Shown: positions 22,055 to 33,235, numbered from the stretch's first letter. The stretch is 64,000 nucleotides of DNA from Scalesia atractyloides (GCA_947069175.1 CAMTDV010000018.1:38328869-38392868); one strand, 5' to 3'. A program made the numbers and translations. The notes: generated from the sequence alone by a model not told the origin.

Positions 22055-22233
22055 ATTTATTTTTTTTATTCAGTATTTCTTAGAAATTTTAAATTCTAGT
22101 TTTCTAATATATTTATTAATTATTTATCGTTTAGAATTAATTTGGGCGATAAATATACAACGAAAAATTTTAACTGGGTATTCGATTAATAACGAAGCGG
22201 GTTTGGATAACCCGGTTTTTGACGGATGTTACA

Positions 22234-22238
22234 TTAAA
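22234..22238. other. Target-site duplication of element E, right copy
   Basis: TTAAA directly after the right LTR edge; matches 13793-13797. Confidence 0.9.
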
Positions 22239-22578
22239 TCCTCTGGATTCAACAACAGATGAGGGATTATGGTCTGCAGTTTCTTGATATGCGTTTATTT
22301 GTAGATAATAAGGCAGCGATCCATATCACAAAAAATCATGTTCATCACTCACGCACTAAACACATTGAAATTCGTTATCACTTCATTCATGACTGCTACG
22401 AAAAGAAGTTGGTGCGAATTGAAAAAATCCACACCGATGAACAAAAGGCTGGTTTTTATACCAAAGCATTTCCTTTAACAAGATTTAAATATTTCATGAG
22501 GCTTAATGGTATTAAAAATTTGCTGAGAGGTGCGGAAGCTGAGGTTGAATACGGATCGGACGACGAGTTCTCGTGATC

Positions 22579-23995
22579 CCCATTGGTTTGTCATATTTTC
22601 TAGATTAGTATTTCTTAAAAATCTAAAATCCAAAAATATGTTTTTGATTTTAGGGGGAGAAATATTTGAGAAAACACAAAAACATATAAAAAATAAAAGT
22701 ACAAAAACATTAAAAAAGACAAAAAGAATTCAGTGTCACAAAAAGGAAATGATAGTACATCAGTGGTCTATCACAGTATGCTAAAGATATGTAAAGTTTA
22801 AAAGTGATAAACAAGTCTTACTATGGATGCGTCGACAGAGTTTACATGTTCAGTAAATTGTTTCCGGGATATAAACTAAATTTTACAACTGCTTAATCTT
22901 GTGGATTAACACGTATTGGATATATGGACTTAGTACTCCGAAATTTTGATTAAAGGGTTGCCTGATTCTGAGATACGAGGTCTTTATAGATAGTTGATAT
23001 CTGGGGTATTATACAAGTTCTTCTGATTTGCGAAAGCAATGGCATAGAACTTCTATAATACATTCGCCAAAAATCCCCAAGCTGCATGCAATATTGAAAA
23101 GAATCAAAAGATCTAATCATTTGCAGTGCTAAAAAGATTCCTTAAATGGAACACACCTAAAAGTCGAGCCTTCATATCTTTGTCTGTACGGTAGTACTAA
23201 CCTGAGCTCTCAAGGCCTCGCATTAACCCAGATACAGATATCAATTACGCTATAGTCACCTTTAAGATGAAATCTAGGGAATCTTGATATGGGAGTATAT
23301 TCAAGAAGTGGGAACCTCATGTAAGTCAAGTTTCATAAATCATACCGTAACATATCTTGGAACAATTGAGAAACGTGATAAATTTATGTGGACAAACATA
23401 TTCACAATCTAGGAAAACATTTTGAAAACTTAAAGTCATCTAAAGGTCAAGGTACTGGTGATATGTCCCAATTAACTGATATGATCCTTAGACACAAATT
23501 CACAAAAATATGTCTGTAAATATGTTTATACATAGTTTACATTGTTCTGTACATAGTTTATCTGCTTTACAGATTAAAACCAAAAAGAGTTTCAGTGTGT
23601 TTTAGCATAAACTTACAAAAATACCAAAAGATTTTGTTCCTACATTGTTTGCAGCAAACCAATGTTGGAGAACGGATCTTCGAAGTCTGGTAAGGTGCTA
23701 AAACTGGTGGGAATCAAATTAACAACAGGCTGGGAGCTAATCTGTAAAATCTGATAAGCCAAAATGATGAAAAAGTTCATTAATCTGAAACTTTAACTTT
23801 TGAAAAATTGAAATATTCAACAGTTTGTTTATAACGGGTCAAACCGGGGTCATTGACTTGGACTCGGCAGATAAATCGGTTAACCAAGGTCATTAACTTG
23901 GACTTGGTCAACAGAGTGGATTTTCAGAATTGGTAAAATGTGAAAAGTTCAGGGTCTAAAATTGCAAAGTATTGAAAATTTGAAATTGGTTTAGG
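22579..23995 (+). other. Post-pol noncoding region of element C
   Basis: No gene. Opens with GATTTTAGGGGGAGAAA (22648-22664), a polypurine block in the same place in D (46798-46815) and B (3905-3918). The rest aligns with B and D over its length (GATAGTACATCAGTGG, CTGAGCTCTCAAGGCCTCGC), so this long untranslated stretch is a family trait. Confidence 0.75.
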
Positions 23996-24752
23996 AAAGT
24001 TCGGCCGAACTTGCTTAAAGGTTCAAAGTCTTATAATTGAAACAAGTTCGACCGAACTTGTTTTGGATGTGTTGAGTTCTGGGTAAGTTCACTGATCATG
24101 GGCTTTTAGAACTTGGGTTTACAAGTTCGCTCGAACTTGCTAATGTATAAATACAAAGCAAGTTCAGCCGAACTTCAGTATGTGTTTTTGAATTCTCTCT
24201 GAGCGAACTTGACGTTTTAGAGTGATTTGTCAAAATTGTCAATTTAGTACCGTTGTATTGCCAAAATTTGAATTGCATTAGGTGATTTGCACACTTATTG
24301 CAATGGAAGAGGTGAGAATGCAAGATTTGAACCGTAAATTGAACCTAATTGCTTAACTTAGATCTGAACTTGTTAAAATCTAATAGATCTAGGGTACTTT
24401 TGGACAAACTGAACTTAGAATTGTCATAATCAACAAAAACCGACCATAGATTTGCATTGGATTTGATGAGGAAGATGACAAGTTCACCCGAACTTGTTCA
24501 TCAAGTCCGGCCGAACTTGCATCATAAAATAATGAAATTCATTATCAAATCAATAAGTCCGACTGAACTTATGAAATAAAATTGAATTTTGTTAAAGGTA
24601 AGTTCGCCCGAACTTATGAAATTTTCAAAGTGTTAATTGTAAGTTCACCCGAACTTATGAAGATTTATTGAACATGTTCGTTAAACATGTTCGGGCGAAC
24701 TTGACAAAACTTGTTTGTAAATTCAACATCAAGTTCGCCCGAACTTGATGTA
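23996..24752 (+). repeat. Palindrome array upstream of ORF3 in element C
   Basis: About twelve copies of CAAGTTCGNNCGAACTTG or variants (near 23997, 24044, 24121, 24160, 24479, 24505, 24550, 24600, 24641, 24686, 24730). Ends about 85 bp before the ORF3 ATG. Confidence 0.9.
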
Positions 24753-24839
24753 AAATGATGAAAATTGTAATTTTCTCGGAATGCGTGCTAAATGTTTTGC
24801 GTCGATTTTCAGGTTCAAGTACCAGCGTAGGTAATCACG

Positions 24840-27800
24840 ATGGATTATTCTAAGTTCCACAACACCTGTATTACGCTTGATAAGGCATTGTGTCCATCGC
24901 TGAAGGAATATGAAAGTATTTTGAAGTTTTTGAAAGATTGTGTGATTCATCGCGCTATCACGAAAAGAACGGTGTCTTATCGATCACACACTTATCATTT
25001 TTGGATGAACGCAAGTCTTAGTGATGATAAGAAGACTATTACTTCGTCAGTACAAGTCGAAGACGAGAACAAAGATATCACAGTCACTGAGGAGGATATT
25101 CGGAGGATCTTACAGTTTAACAACGACAAAAATGATCCTATTTTTCTAGACGAAAAGATGGTTCGTGGTTGCTTTTATCGAATGGGTTATAAAGGAAGCG
25201 TGAATAAGCCGACACTGAAGAAAGGGGAAGTTCCAAACCCCTACAAGCTTCTCATTCATGCAATCATACACACATTCAACTATCGTAAAGTAGGTCTCGA
25301 TGATGTACAAGATTATATGGCTTGCATGGCTACGACATTGATTCTAAAAAAAGCCGTTCAACTATTCAAAGCTTGTATTTACTCACATGTCAAAGAATAT
25401 GGAAGATTCTAGATTGTGTTTGTATCCGAGGTCTGTGCAAATGCTCATCGACGAGAAGTTTACAGATATTGCACGTGATCCGAATGATATTCTTTACTTC
25501 AGTCATCTCGATGAAACCACTGTAAAGAAGTTGTTAAAGTTTCAGAAGAAGGATTCAGCACTAGTAGCAAAACCTTTGGGGCATTAAAGAATGAAAATTA
25601 TATTGCTCCTGCTGAAAATAAGTGGAGGAACAACGATAGTGGTGATGAGAAGGAGTTAAATGCTGCGAAAGAATGGTTTGCGACATTCAAACCGAAAGCT
25701 CGCAGCGAATGGTTCTTAAAAGATGAGGTCGAGAAGAAAAAGAAGCATGTGTCTAAGAAAGTTATACCATGCTTATAGATGAAGATGAGCCTGTAAATGT
25801 GCGAACAAAGGCTGGATCCAGTGCATCAATTATGACAGAGAGTCAGGAAGTTGAAAAGACTACTCAAGAAGACGATGTGATTTCTGCAACTTCTGAAAAT
25901 GACAATGATAGTGATGATTCGCTCGAGAAAGCTACTAAGAAGTCAATAGCAGAAATAGAAGTAGAAAAGGTCAAAGAAACTTATGCTGACTTTGATCCTG
26001 AGCAAGAAAAAGAATCTGACGAAGAGAGGCCAAAGAAAAGGGCAAAGCATGTGAAATCTGCAGTAATTTCAACGACAAAGACTATAGGGTCTCCACAGGC
26101 AAAAGGAAAGAAAACAAAGAAAGCTCAGAAACCAGCAAGCAGGGGATATGCCCCGGAAAGCCAAAAAGCACAGAAGTTACACAAGAACCTCCTACACAAG
26201 AACCTCCTCCTGTTGTTACAGTTGAAGCTGAACGGCCAGGAGCAACACAAGAACCTCCTGAGCCTGTTTTACTTAAAGTTCCGGTGATTCAGTCTCCAGA
26301 TCCTAAAGTTGTTCATTCTGAAAGCTCAACTCCAAGGAAATCAACTCCAAAGAAGTCTACTCCAAAGGCTGCTACTCCTAAATCAACACCAAAAACTCCA
26401 CAGTCAAATCTATTTGGTGACATTCCAAATGAACCAGTGGATCTTCAGGATTTAGATGATTTCTTCCCTGAAACAGATGTCCATGTTCTTTAAAAGCGTG
26501 TGAAGATCTTGGAAGATAAAGTAGCAAAGAATGAATCTGAAAAGGCCGAGCTAATCAAGAAGATTACTCAAAGCTCTGTAAAGAAAGAAATGATGGAAGA
26601 CAAGATCAAAGTGTTGGAAAGCGATCGTGAATTCTTCAAGGCATTGATCGAAAGCTTACAAGATGCAAATGAAAAGCTACAGACAGAAATTGCTGAGATG
26701 AAAACGATACAAGCCCTAAATGATAGAAGTTTTAGAAGGATGCAAAAAGTGTTATCTAATATTCTGGGCATTGATTTTATCGTTGAATATGATCAGTTGG
26801 ATAGTCAAGAAGCGAGAGAAAGAGCTTGCAGAAAGTGGAAAAGGCAAAGGTGTTGAAGGTAAAGCACCAAAATCTTCTGAAGCTGCTGAAAAGCCTGTTG
26901 ATGAAAATGTTGCTAAAGCTTCTGAGTCCGAGATTTTTAAGGTTGACGAATCTGTCAACCCTTCTGATACTGTGAATGTTAATGAAGATAAGGACGATGA
27001 TGAAGCAGAAGATGAGGAAAAAGATGATGAACCACCAACTGATGATCCTAAAGATGGTTCTGACCATGATGGAGGTAATGATGATGATCCTAGTGGTACA
27101 TGGATAAAGGTGGTTGATGCAATAGTTGATGAAAGTTTTGATTTCTCTAATCTTCTAAACGATTAAGCGAATGTTATGGATGATCAAAATCAGAGGGAGT
27201 CAGGGCAAACAGGGCCATCTGATGATATTGATATGTCTAACGCCATTACTTCTGCACAGCTTGTTTCTACAGTTCTGATAGAGCCATTGATACTTATGCT
27301 TGAACATAATGTCGAAGAAGGTGAGTTCGTGCACAACTATTCTAAAGAGGATTTAGCAAAGTTGATCGATGTTGATGCAGAATCACTTGATTTTGATTTC
27401 GAAGAGCAAGCTCTGAACGTGAATACATTTGAGCCAAATGAGTATCACTTTCAATGAAGATATGAGGCTGATGAGTATAACAGAGTTATAGTGGAAGATT
27501 GCTCTTCTGATGAAGAAAAGGATGAAGCTGAGAAGTACGTTGGTCCTTATACAGATTGTTTCCCAACTTTCGAAGAAATGTACAAGCAGCTTAACGAAGA
27601 CATGTTAAAGGAAAAGATCGAAGAATCGATACGTGATGGAAAAGTTCCGAAGCCAATGACTAAGGAAGAGATCGCTCAAGCTAAGAAATCCTGGTTTAAA
27701 GAGATGCCACGAGAAAGGAAGTTTTGTCGACCTCTAGCATTCTTTACCAGAGATAAAGATGCATCATTAGGTGATATTTTAAGTTGGGGGTGGTTTAAAG

Positions 27801-28570
27801 AGCTAAACGTATATGCCATCAAACAGGAATTTGGAGTTCAATACTTCAAATATCTGGCAGATTTCAAGACACTACCTTACTGGGATGTTGAAGAGCTTGT
27901 TCAGCCAAGAAATGTTACATACAATATTAACTTCATTTATCAATTGCTGTGGAAAATGATCAAGTTTGAAGCAACAAAGGGTTTTAAATATTGGAAGCCT
28001 TTCATCCGTGGACGTCGTATCAAAACACACAAGAAGACTGTTGGAGAAAGACATTACTTTGATCATGAAACGCCCAAGAGCGATGAGAAACATGCCTTTG
28101 ATGCCGATCGAACAAGACTTTTATCCGTTGTTTAAGTGGTGGCAGATTGATCCGAATACTTGTGAAGCAGTGATCGTACTATGGTTTGAAGATTATCTGG
28201 ATATTACTAAGGAGAAAGTTGAAATGTTTGGAGTTCAAGGTATGAGAGGGCTTTGGATAACTATAAGGATACTAGACCTGATGTGGCTAGTAAATTGCTC
28301 AAGAAAAGATATAAAGTGTTTGTTTTACAGCAAGATTGTTTTCGAAGAACGTGAAAAAGAACAAGCAGTTCAATACCGGAGGGTCGTTAATGTCTGCTAT
28401 GCACGTGAAGTAAACTCTGGCGAAAGTGCCACCTACTGATCATACGCCAGATCCAAAGCAGGAAAGACGAAAGAAGCCGTACAAAACTTCTTTGGTCGTA
28501 CGCGTTAAAGTTTTATTGAAGAACAGAGTTTTGAAGACTGATAAAAGACAAAGACGATATCCAAGGGGGA
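24840..28570 (+). pseudogene. ORF3 of copia element C: long post-pol protein of unknown function
   Basis: Begins ATGGATTATTC at 24840. The N-terminal domain (to about 25590) includes FHNTCITLDKALCPSL, YRSHTYHFW, GCFYRMGYKGSVNKPTLKKG, PYKLLIHAIIHTF and DVQDYMACMATTL, then MLIDEKFTDIARDPNDILYF in another frame. Next are an acidic Lys/Glu region (25769-26100), a Pro/Lys/Thr repeat tract (26320-26400, STPKKSTPKA), a coiled coil (26500-26800) and acidic Asp/Glu tracts (26960-27110). The C-terminal domain (27490-28430) has AFFTRDKDASLGDILSWGWF and YWDVEELVQPRN. A final basic frame (from 28426) runs through the polypurine tract into the LTR. Frameshifts near 25400, 25590, 26285, 26820 and 28130 and stops near 26493, 27166 and 27457 break it. 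I see no signal peptide or membrane segment, so it is not an obvious envelope protein. D has a diverged copy (48845-64000). Similar ORFs sit after pol in many daisy-family copia elements as I recall; function unknown. Confidence 0.75.
28561..28570 (+). other. Terminal polypurine tract of element C
   Basis: CCAAGGGGGA, three bases before the 3' LTR start. Confidence 0.85.
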
Positions 28571-28573
28571 GTC

Positions 28574-28974
28574 TGTTGGTGCTTAATGTCTATGTCTTAG
28601 TCTTATATCGAGTCTGTATAGATTAGGTGTGAATAGGCTAGCAAAATGAAGTATTTATGTAGTTTGGTATCAAGTTCGCTTGAGATGGCTTGTTGATGTC
28701 AAGTTCGGCTGAACTTGACATAGTCAAGTTCGCCCGAACTCACCTCCTCACTAGCGAACTTGCTAACCTATAAATAGCTAGCTTGATCTTTTCATTTGTA
28801 ACTTTTGTGCTCTGAGTAGCGAAGCTCTGTCAAACTGTAGATTTGAAGTTTATCAATAAAATTAACGTTTAACTGATTAATTCTTGTTATTTGGTTATCA
28901 TGTCATAATATTTCCGCTATTATGCACATTAGATATCAAATCTAGGTTCCTATGCTATCAGGATCGGTCCTACA
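28574..28974 (+). repeat. 3' LTR of copia element C
   Basis: TGTTGGTGCTTAATG to GGATCGGTCCTACA, 401 bp; TATAAATA at 28769-28776. Has one more palindrome unit (near 28700-28725) than the 5' LTR. Confidence 0.92.
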
Positions 28975-29101
28975 TCAATCCTATGGTACAATAACATACT
29001 ACCGGTCGGCGTGATCAAAGTTAATGAATGTATCGTTGTCATGTTCAACGTACCATCAAGTTTCGTACAATGTAAAGCATGTTGTGTATATAAATCATAT
29101 G
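28975..29101. repeat. LTR-derived repeat J, middle piece
   Basis: Continuation of 6618-6749 after element C; begins with the second TCAAT. CGGTCGGCGTGATCAA matches 37088 and 38307. Ends in ATATG (29097-29101), the left target duplication of the solo LTR. Confidence 0.8.
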
Positions 29102-32100
29102 TGTCACACCCTCAATTTCCACTTGCGGAGTTCTACCGCGAGACGTGTGAACAAACCAGAATCCAAGACAGTAGTACATCGAACGACTCTACATGATTTG
29201 ATAATACGTTTTCCAAAATCATTTGTTGTAAATTTTAGATTACCAATATTTAGCATAAGTATCAGTTTTTAAAGTTTGAGCGGAAGCATAAATAAGTAGT
29301 GATGCGGACGCCAACACGAACGCCAAAACAAAGGAAAAATCCCAATACAATGTTAATAAATGAGACTCGATAATGATGTCTTGTTCAATGCATGTATGTG
29401 CACCTAGAGCTCCTAGCGTCCTGAGAAACATGTAAAGAAACAAGTGTCAACATTAAAGATGAGTGAGTTCACAGGTTTTCATAAATTCGTTGTTCGGTTT
29501 TAGTTTGTTACTCCGTTATCCCCAACCCGGGATAACATATCAGTTCCATTATTCCAAACCCGGAATAATAAGTTGTTGCTTCCAATATTCCCAAACCGGA
29601 ATATTAAGTTGTTGTTTCCATTATCCCCAACCCGGGATAATAAGTTGATGTTCCAATATTCCAAACCCGGAATATTAAGTTGTTCCGTAATTAAGTTTAA
29701 TATTAATGTATATAGGTAGCTAGCCTAAAGTCATGTCACTAAGTGTTCGCGATCGCAGCTGACAGTTGTGCCTCCGTTTTGCCAGGCCTATCACATGACC
29801 ATGGCGATGTTAGGCCAATCATACACCCGTTGACCATACCCGGTCGGCTAGCGCGACTAGCTCGGATGGGGCTCGTCAGACCCAGTAGTACTACTTATAA
29901 TTCCCCCGCTATTTAACCCAAATACTAACGATCCGAGGAGATTGTCGAGGACTTAAGTGATAAAGCTGCATAGTGACCATCACATTACATTAACATTAAC
30001 TTAGTTACCGTATAGTTATGTGACGTTAAATTCGTATAACGTAAAGAGTTTGAGTTTGAGAGTGTATACATGTTTCTCCCCCTGTTGTTTAAAAACCGGA
30101 TAAAGTTAGGGGCCGTGAACTCACCTTTATTTGCTCGGTTAGTGTGGCAAAGATGTTATAAGAAATGGGACCGCTAGTTGCGTCCTAACAAACCAATTAA
30201 TTCCACGTCAGTGTGTAATCACACCAATACAAATTCCACACGCAATTTACTCACAAAGTGATACACACAAACAACATATCTAACACTCAAACATGCATGT
30301 AAGTATTCTCATGTGATCATAGTAATCAAACAACTTATCATAAACATATTCCAACTCCATACAACACTTTATACATACAATCACAAGTTATCAACTTTCT
30401 GCTTAACACTCAATTATTCAGCTGTTTTCTAGGATTTTTATAAAATAGTTCTAACATTCTAAAAATTCCCATATTTTTACAGTAGGTGACATTTATACCA
30501 TAGAAATTTATATAATTTTTCCAAGTCCTAAATCTTTACCAATTAGCCATAGATATTAATTCACTAAGCTGCAGTCAGATTTACCGCTTTCTGACTGCAG
30601 TCCACGGAAGAATTTATTTAAAAATCACTGATCGTCCGATTAACAAAATTCCAATTGGAGTTGCCCGGAAATTTCTATACCTAGTTGCTGTACAAAAATC
30701 ATGACTCAACTCTCTACTGATTTTAAAATCTAGCTTGATAAACAACCAACAAAATTCCAGAATTTTAACAGCTTTACCTACTGAACTTGTTTAGCCCTTT
30801 AAAAATATCAAACGATTTCAGAAAATTATGAATCCAGCGCCATTAGATTCCTTATTCAAATCTCTATGTTCTAGACATCAGAAAATCCGTTTTTCGACAA
30901 CTAACGACCAAGTTACAGCCAGATGAAATCGGCTGTAACTTTCACTCAGCTTCCTGTTTCAGCATGTTATTATTATAAACTCGTGTAATCCCGTTCATGC
31001 GATTAATCTAAGTGATCAAGAACTGATTTCTAGTCCTAGATTAATACTAATATCCTATCCATGCAAACCCTTCTCAATACTTTAGTTTTTATACACCAAT
31101 CACAGCCTATACAATCAGCTTTCAATATAACATTCAATTCGGTTTAAACACTCCGCAATCATACAATCATCTAACGCAAACATCATTAACAAATCAGCTA
31201 GTCTAACATTCATTCAATCATGCTTGGCAATCTTATATGTTCCGGAAACAACCATACTTGTAACTATGATACATCAGCCGATTGACACATGTATACTCCG
31301 AAAACACACGATCGTTTCAATCAATAAATCAATCCGAAACAACAACAAAATCAACACACATAACTCAGAACTTTCAAGTCCCTACATACTTGCAGACAAC
31401 CTACATATGCATATGATCGTATTAAACTTACTGCCAGTTAACTTCCCATGCATCCATTCACACCCATAATACACCCATATCACTACATATTTATCGAAAC
31501 ATCAAGTAATACTATCACCGAAGAACCTCACAGCCATATATACGAACAATTTAAATCAAGAATTTGGGAAAACAAGACTATGATTAACGTGTTACCGAGA
31601 GCTAGAGAGGGTATGAGCCAATTAAACTTGAACCAAAGTCGTGGAAGAGTCCTCTTGGAGATCTTGCTTGCGTCGGCAGGAAGAGAGGAGGGAAGAAGAG
31701 GGCAGGCGATATGGAGTGTAGGGCTGTTTGCGATCGGAGAGAGCCACCGACGGCTGTGTTTCTTTAGGGTTTTGTGTTCATGTGAATGAGTGCATGGGTT
31801 TGTATTTATAGGCGCAAGATGCTAATGTTCACGGTTCGGATAAGCATTGTGGCCGAGGGACTTAAGGAAGTTAGTTTGGTTTGGACTTGATTTCGCGGTC
31901 AAGGAATAGGGTGGGTTTGTGTATTGTGGCCGAGAATCTTGGGTTGGGTTTTATCTTGTGGTTTCGAGTTTGATCTTGCGGCCAAGTATTGGAGTGGTTT
32001 GGTTTGGGTTTTGCGGCCGAGTGATTAGAGTATTAGAGTTTAGGTTTGATCTTTGATTCTCGTTCTCTTTTGGCCGAAGACTAAAGTTGCATGCTATAGG

Positions 32101-32426
32101 TTTCGGTTTGGTTTTGATCTTATGGCCTAGACATGTTTGGTTTAGGGTTTAGGTTTTCGATGTGTGTTGGATTTGATCTTGGCCGAGGACTTGACTTGAA
32201 CTAGAGTTTAAGACTTGTTACTCCTAGAGTCGCAATGAACCAAGGTTTAGAACGTGTCGCGGTTCGGTTAAGTTCGTGCACGTATTAAATCTAAATATTC
32301 AATCACTAAAACAATCACACAACACACAACACGTATTCATTTAATTCATACACGTTCGTACACATAGCACGTAATTAGATTGACACGTATTACGTTTAAG
32401 TTACCCGAAAAACCCGGGATATCACA
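29102..32426 (-). mobile_element. Solo LTR of the H family, minus strand
   Basis: Plus strand starts TGTCACACCCTCAATTTCC and ends CCCGGGATATCACA; ATATG flanks both sides (29097-29101, 32427-32431). It aligns along its length with the LTRs of element H (50389-53282 and 59272-62056), sharing CACCTAGAGCTCCTAGCGTC, the five-hairpin array (29515-29676) and the GACTGCAGTC hairpin near 30570-30602, but is diverged and longer (3325 bp). No interior or primer site, so it arose by recombination between two LTRs. Short open frames inside (e.g. 31224-31789) are not conserved enough to call. Confidence 0.88.
29515..29676. repeat. Tandem hairpin array, solo LTR
   Basis: Five units of 33-36 bp, each holding a 22-nt perfect hairpin: 8-bp stem, 6-nt loop (CAACCC, AAACCC or CAAACC). 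Stems: GTTATCCC (29515), ATTATTCC (29548), AATATTCC (29584), ATTATCCC (29620), AATATTCC (29655), each with its exact complement on the 3' side. Confidence 0.9.
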
Positions 32427-33235
32427 ATATGTAAATAAGTTTTGTTAATGTGGAAATGTATAATTCACCTCCAAACATGTAAAAGAGGGGAATTATGTAT
32501 TCACAAGAACCATAAGTAGTAGGTATGTTTTGAAAGATAGTTTAGCACATATGAATCACCCCAAAACATTTAGAAAACATAAAGAAGGGGAACTATGTAC
32601 TCGCCTGTAGCTTTAGGGTTTCTAACTTAAAGCTTTCTGGTGCAAATCCTGCGTTCTTAATAATAATATAGTGCATCATGTGTTAGTAAAATAATCCAAG
32701 TCACTTTAGCCACACAACACGAGACAGAACCCCAACGGAATTAGTCAGGCAGAGCCTCGACACGCGTTGGTGGGTCCTAAATCAATCAGTTAGGGTGGCC
32801 ATACTACACGAGACAGAACCCAACGAACTTAGTCAGGCAGAGCCTTGACATGCGTCGGTGGGTCCTAAATCAATCGGGTAGGGTGACGAATTAGTGATCA
32901 GGGGTTAAGATACTTACAACGGGGCAGAGCTTCGCATGTTTAGGGTTTAGGGGGGCTCGGCATTGAACAGAGCTTAGAGAGAGTAAGAGATGTCGATTTT
33001 CGATCGAACTGAGCGATTTGAACTCGTCCCAGGCCGGCCTTTATATACCCAAAATTGGCTTCTCCCGCGCGTTGCTCGCTAAGACAGGGATTCTCTCGCG
33101 TGGCACTCTCCCGAGCGTCGCGGGAGATGACAGGGATTCTGGCGCAAGGCGCCTGAGAGGTCCAAGTTTTTTTCTTGCCGGCTTTCGTTGTCCGTGTCCG
33201 GGGTTGCGATTAATGTCCTTGTAAGATTACGTATT
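32427..33235 (-). repeat. LTR-derived repeat J, right piece
   Basis: No gene. Resumes the host repeat after the solo LTR. Shares AAAACATTTNNAAAACNTAAA and GGGGAACTATG with 37230-37270. Two 88-bp tandem units (about 32703-32881, ACGAGACAGAACCC). On the minus strand GGGTATATAAAGG (33036-33048) is a plausible TATA box with a GC-rich region beyond. GAACTCG-type frames here look accidental. Confidence 0.6.

Larger units (their letters stand above)
13798..22233 (-). mobile_element. Gag-only gypsy-type LTR element E, complete, minus strand
   Basis: Two LTRs (13798-16223 and 19773-22233) flank a 3.5-kb interior; TTAAA is duplicated on both sides. The primer site (19758-19769) next to the right LTR and the gag direction both give minus orientation. 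The only coding region is a 450-codon gag with zinc knuckles; no protease, RT, RNase H or integrase motif is visible in the remaining interior. This architecture matches the non-autonomous class described as TR-GAG (terminal repeats plus GAG). The LTRs differ by few substitutions and several indels, so E appears younger than its host C. Confidence 0.92.
19773..22233 (-). repeat. 5' LTR of element E (right side)
   Basis: Plus strand begins TGTCACACCCCGACCC and ends GACGGATGTTACA (2461 bp). Nearly the same as the left LTR; differences are scattered substitutions, a third 61-bp unit and short indels (near 20127, 20507, 20730, 22100). The tRNA-like modules recur at 20840-20912, 21009-21083, 21180-21252 (minus) and 21981-22054 (plus). 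Confidence 0.92.
10564..22578 (+). pseudogene. Pol of copia element C (broken and split by element E)
   Basis: Domains in order: aspartic protease (LDSGASRHMTG at 10613-10645), GAG-pre-integrase zinc region (WHRKMGHIHLHKMN and CLECKKGKQ, 11020-11150), integrase core (HMDLFCPVN near 11212; SDNGTEFKN near 11405; APYTPQQN near 11480), a variable linker (11900-12470), reverse transcriptase (12756-13400; YVDD at 13142-13153) and RNase H. The RNase H part is cut after 13797 by element E and resumes at 22234 with DNKAAIHITKN and HSRTKHIEIRYHF, ending GSDDEFS at 22576. In-frame stops include TGA where R is expected before the integrase SDNG motif (11396), TAG in ENW (12600) and CAG-to-TAG near 12678. 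RT itself is open for 336 codons. Pol would copy and integrate the element; this copy cannot. Confidence 0.9.
6750..28974 (+). mobile_element. Copia element C, both LTRs, 22.2 kb including nested element E
   Basis: Flanked by TCAAT at 6745-6749 and 28975-28979. Order: 5' LTR, primer site, palindrome leader, gag, pol, internal polypurine block, second palindrome region, ORF3, terminal polypurine tract, 3' LTR. Element E (13798-22233) is nested in the RNase H region; without it C is about 13.8 kb. All three coding regions are broken. By eye the two LTRs differ at roughly two dozen positions plus a 26-bp indel, so the copy is not very recent. The post-pol ORF and several polypurine blocks suggest a Sirevirus-like lineage, although 0.4-kb LTRs are short for that group. 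Confidence 0.92.

Noticed and set aside
24840..28570. ORF3 as a retroviral envelope gene
   Set aside because: No signal peptide, membrane anchor or cleavage-like motif is visible; only the post-pol position suggests it.
31224..31789. Small open frames of 81 and 113 codons as host genes
   Set aside because: They lie inside a solo LTR, show no domain and have no counterpart frame in the other H-family LTRs.
33018..33224. GC-richer stretch as a host gene or CpG-island promoter
   Set aside because: It continues an LTR-derived repeat with a minus-strand TATA box; the frame has no recognisable protein.
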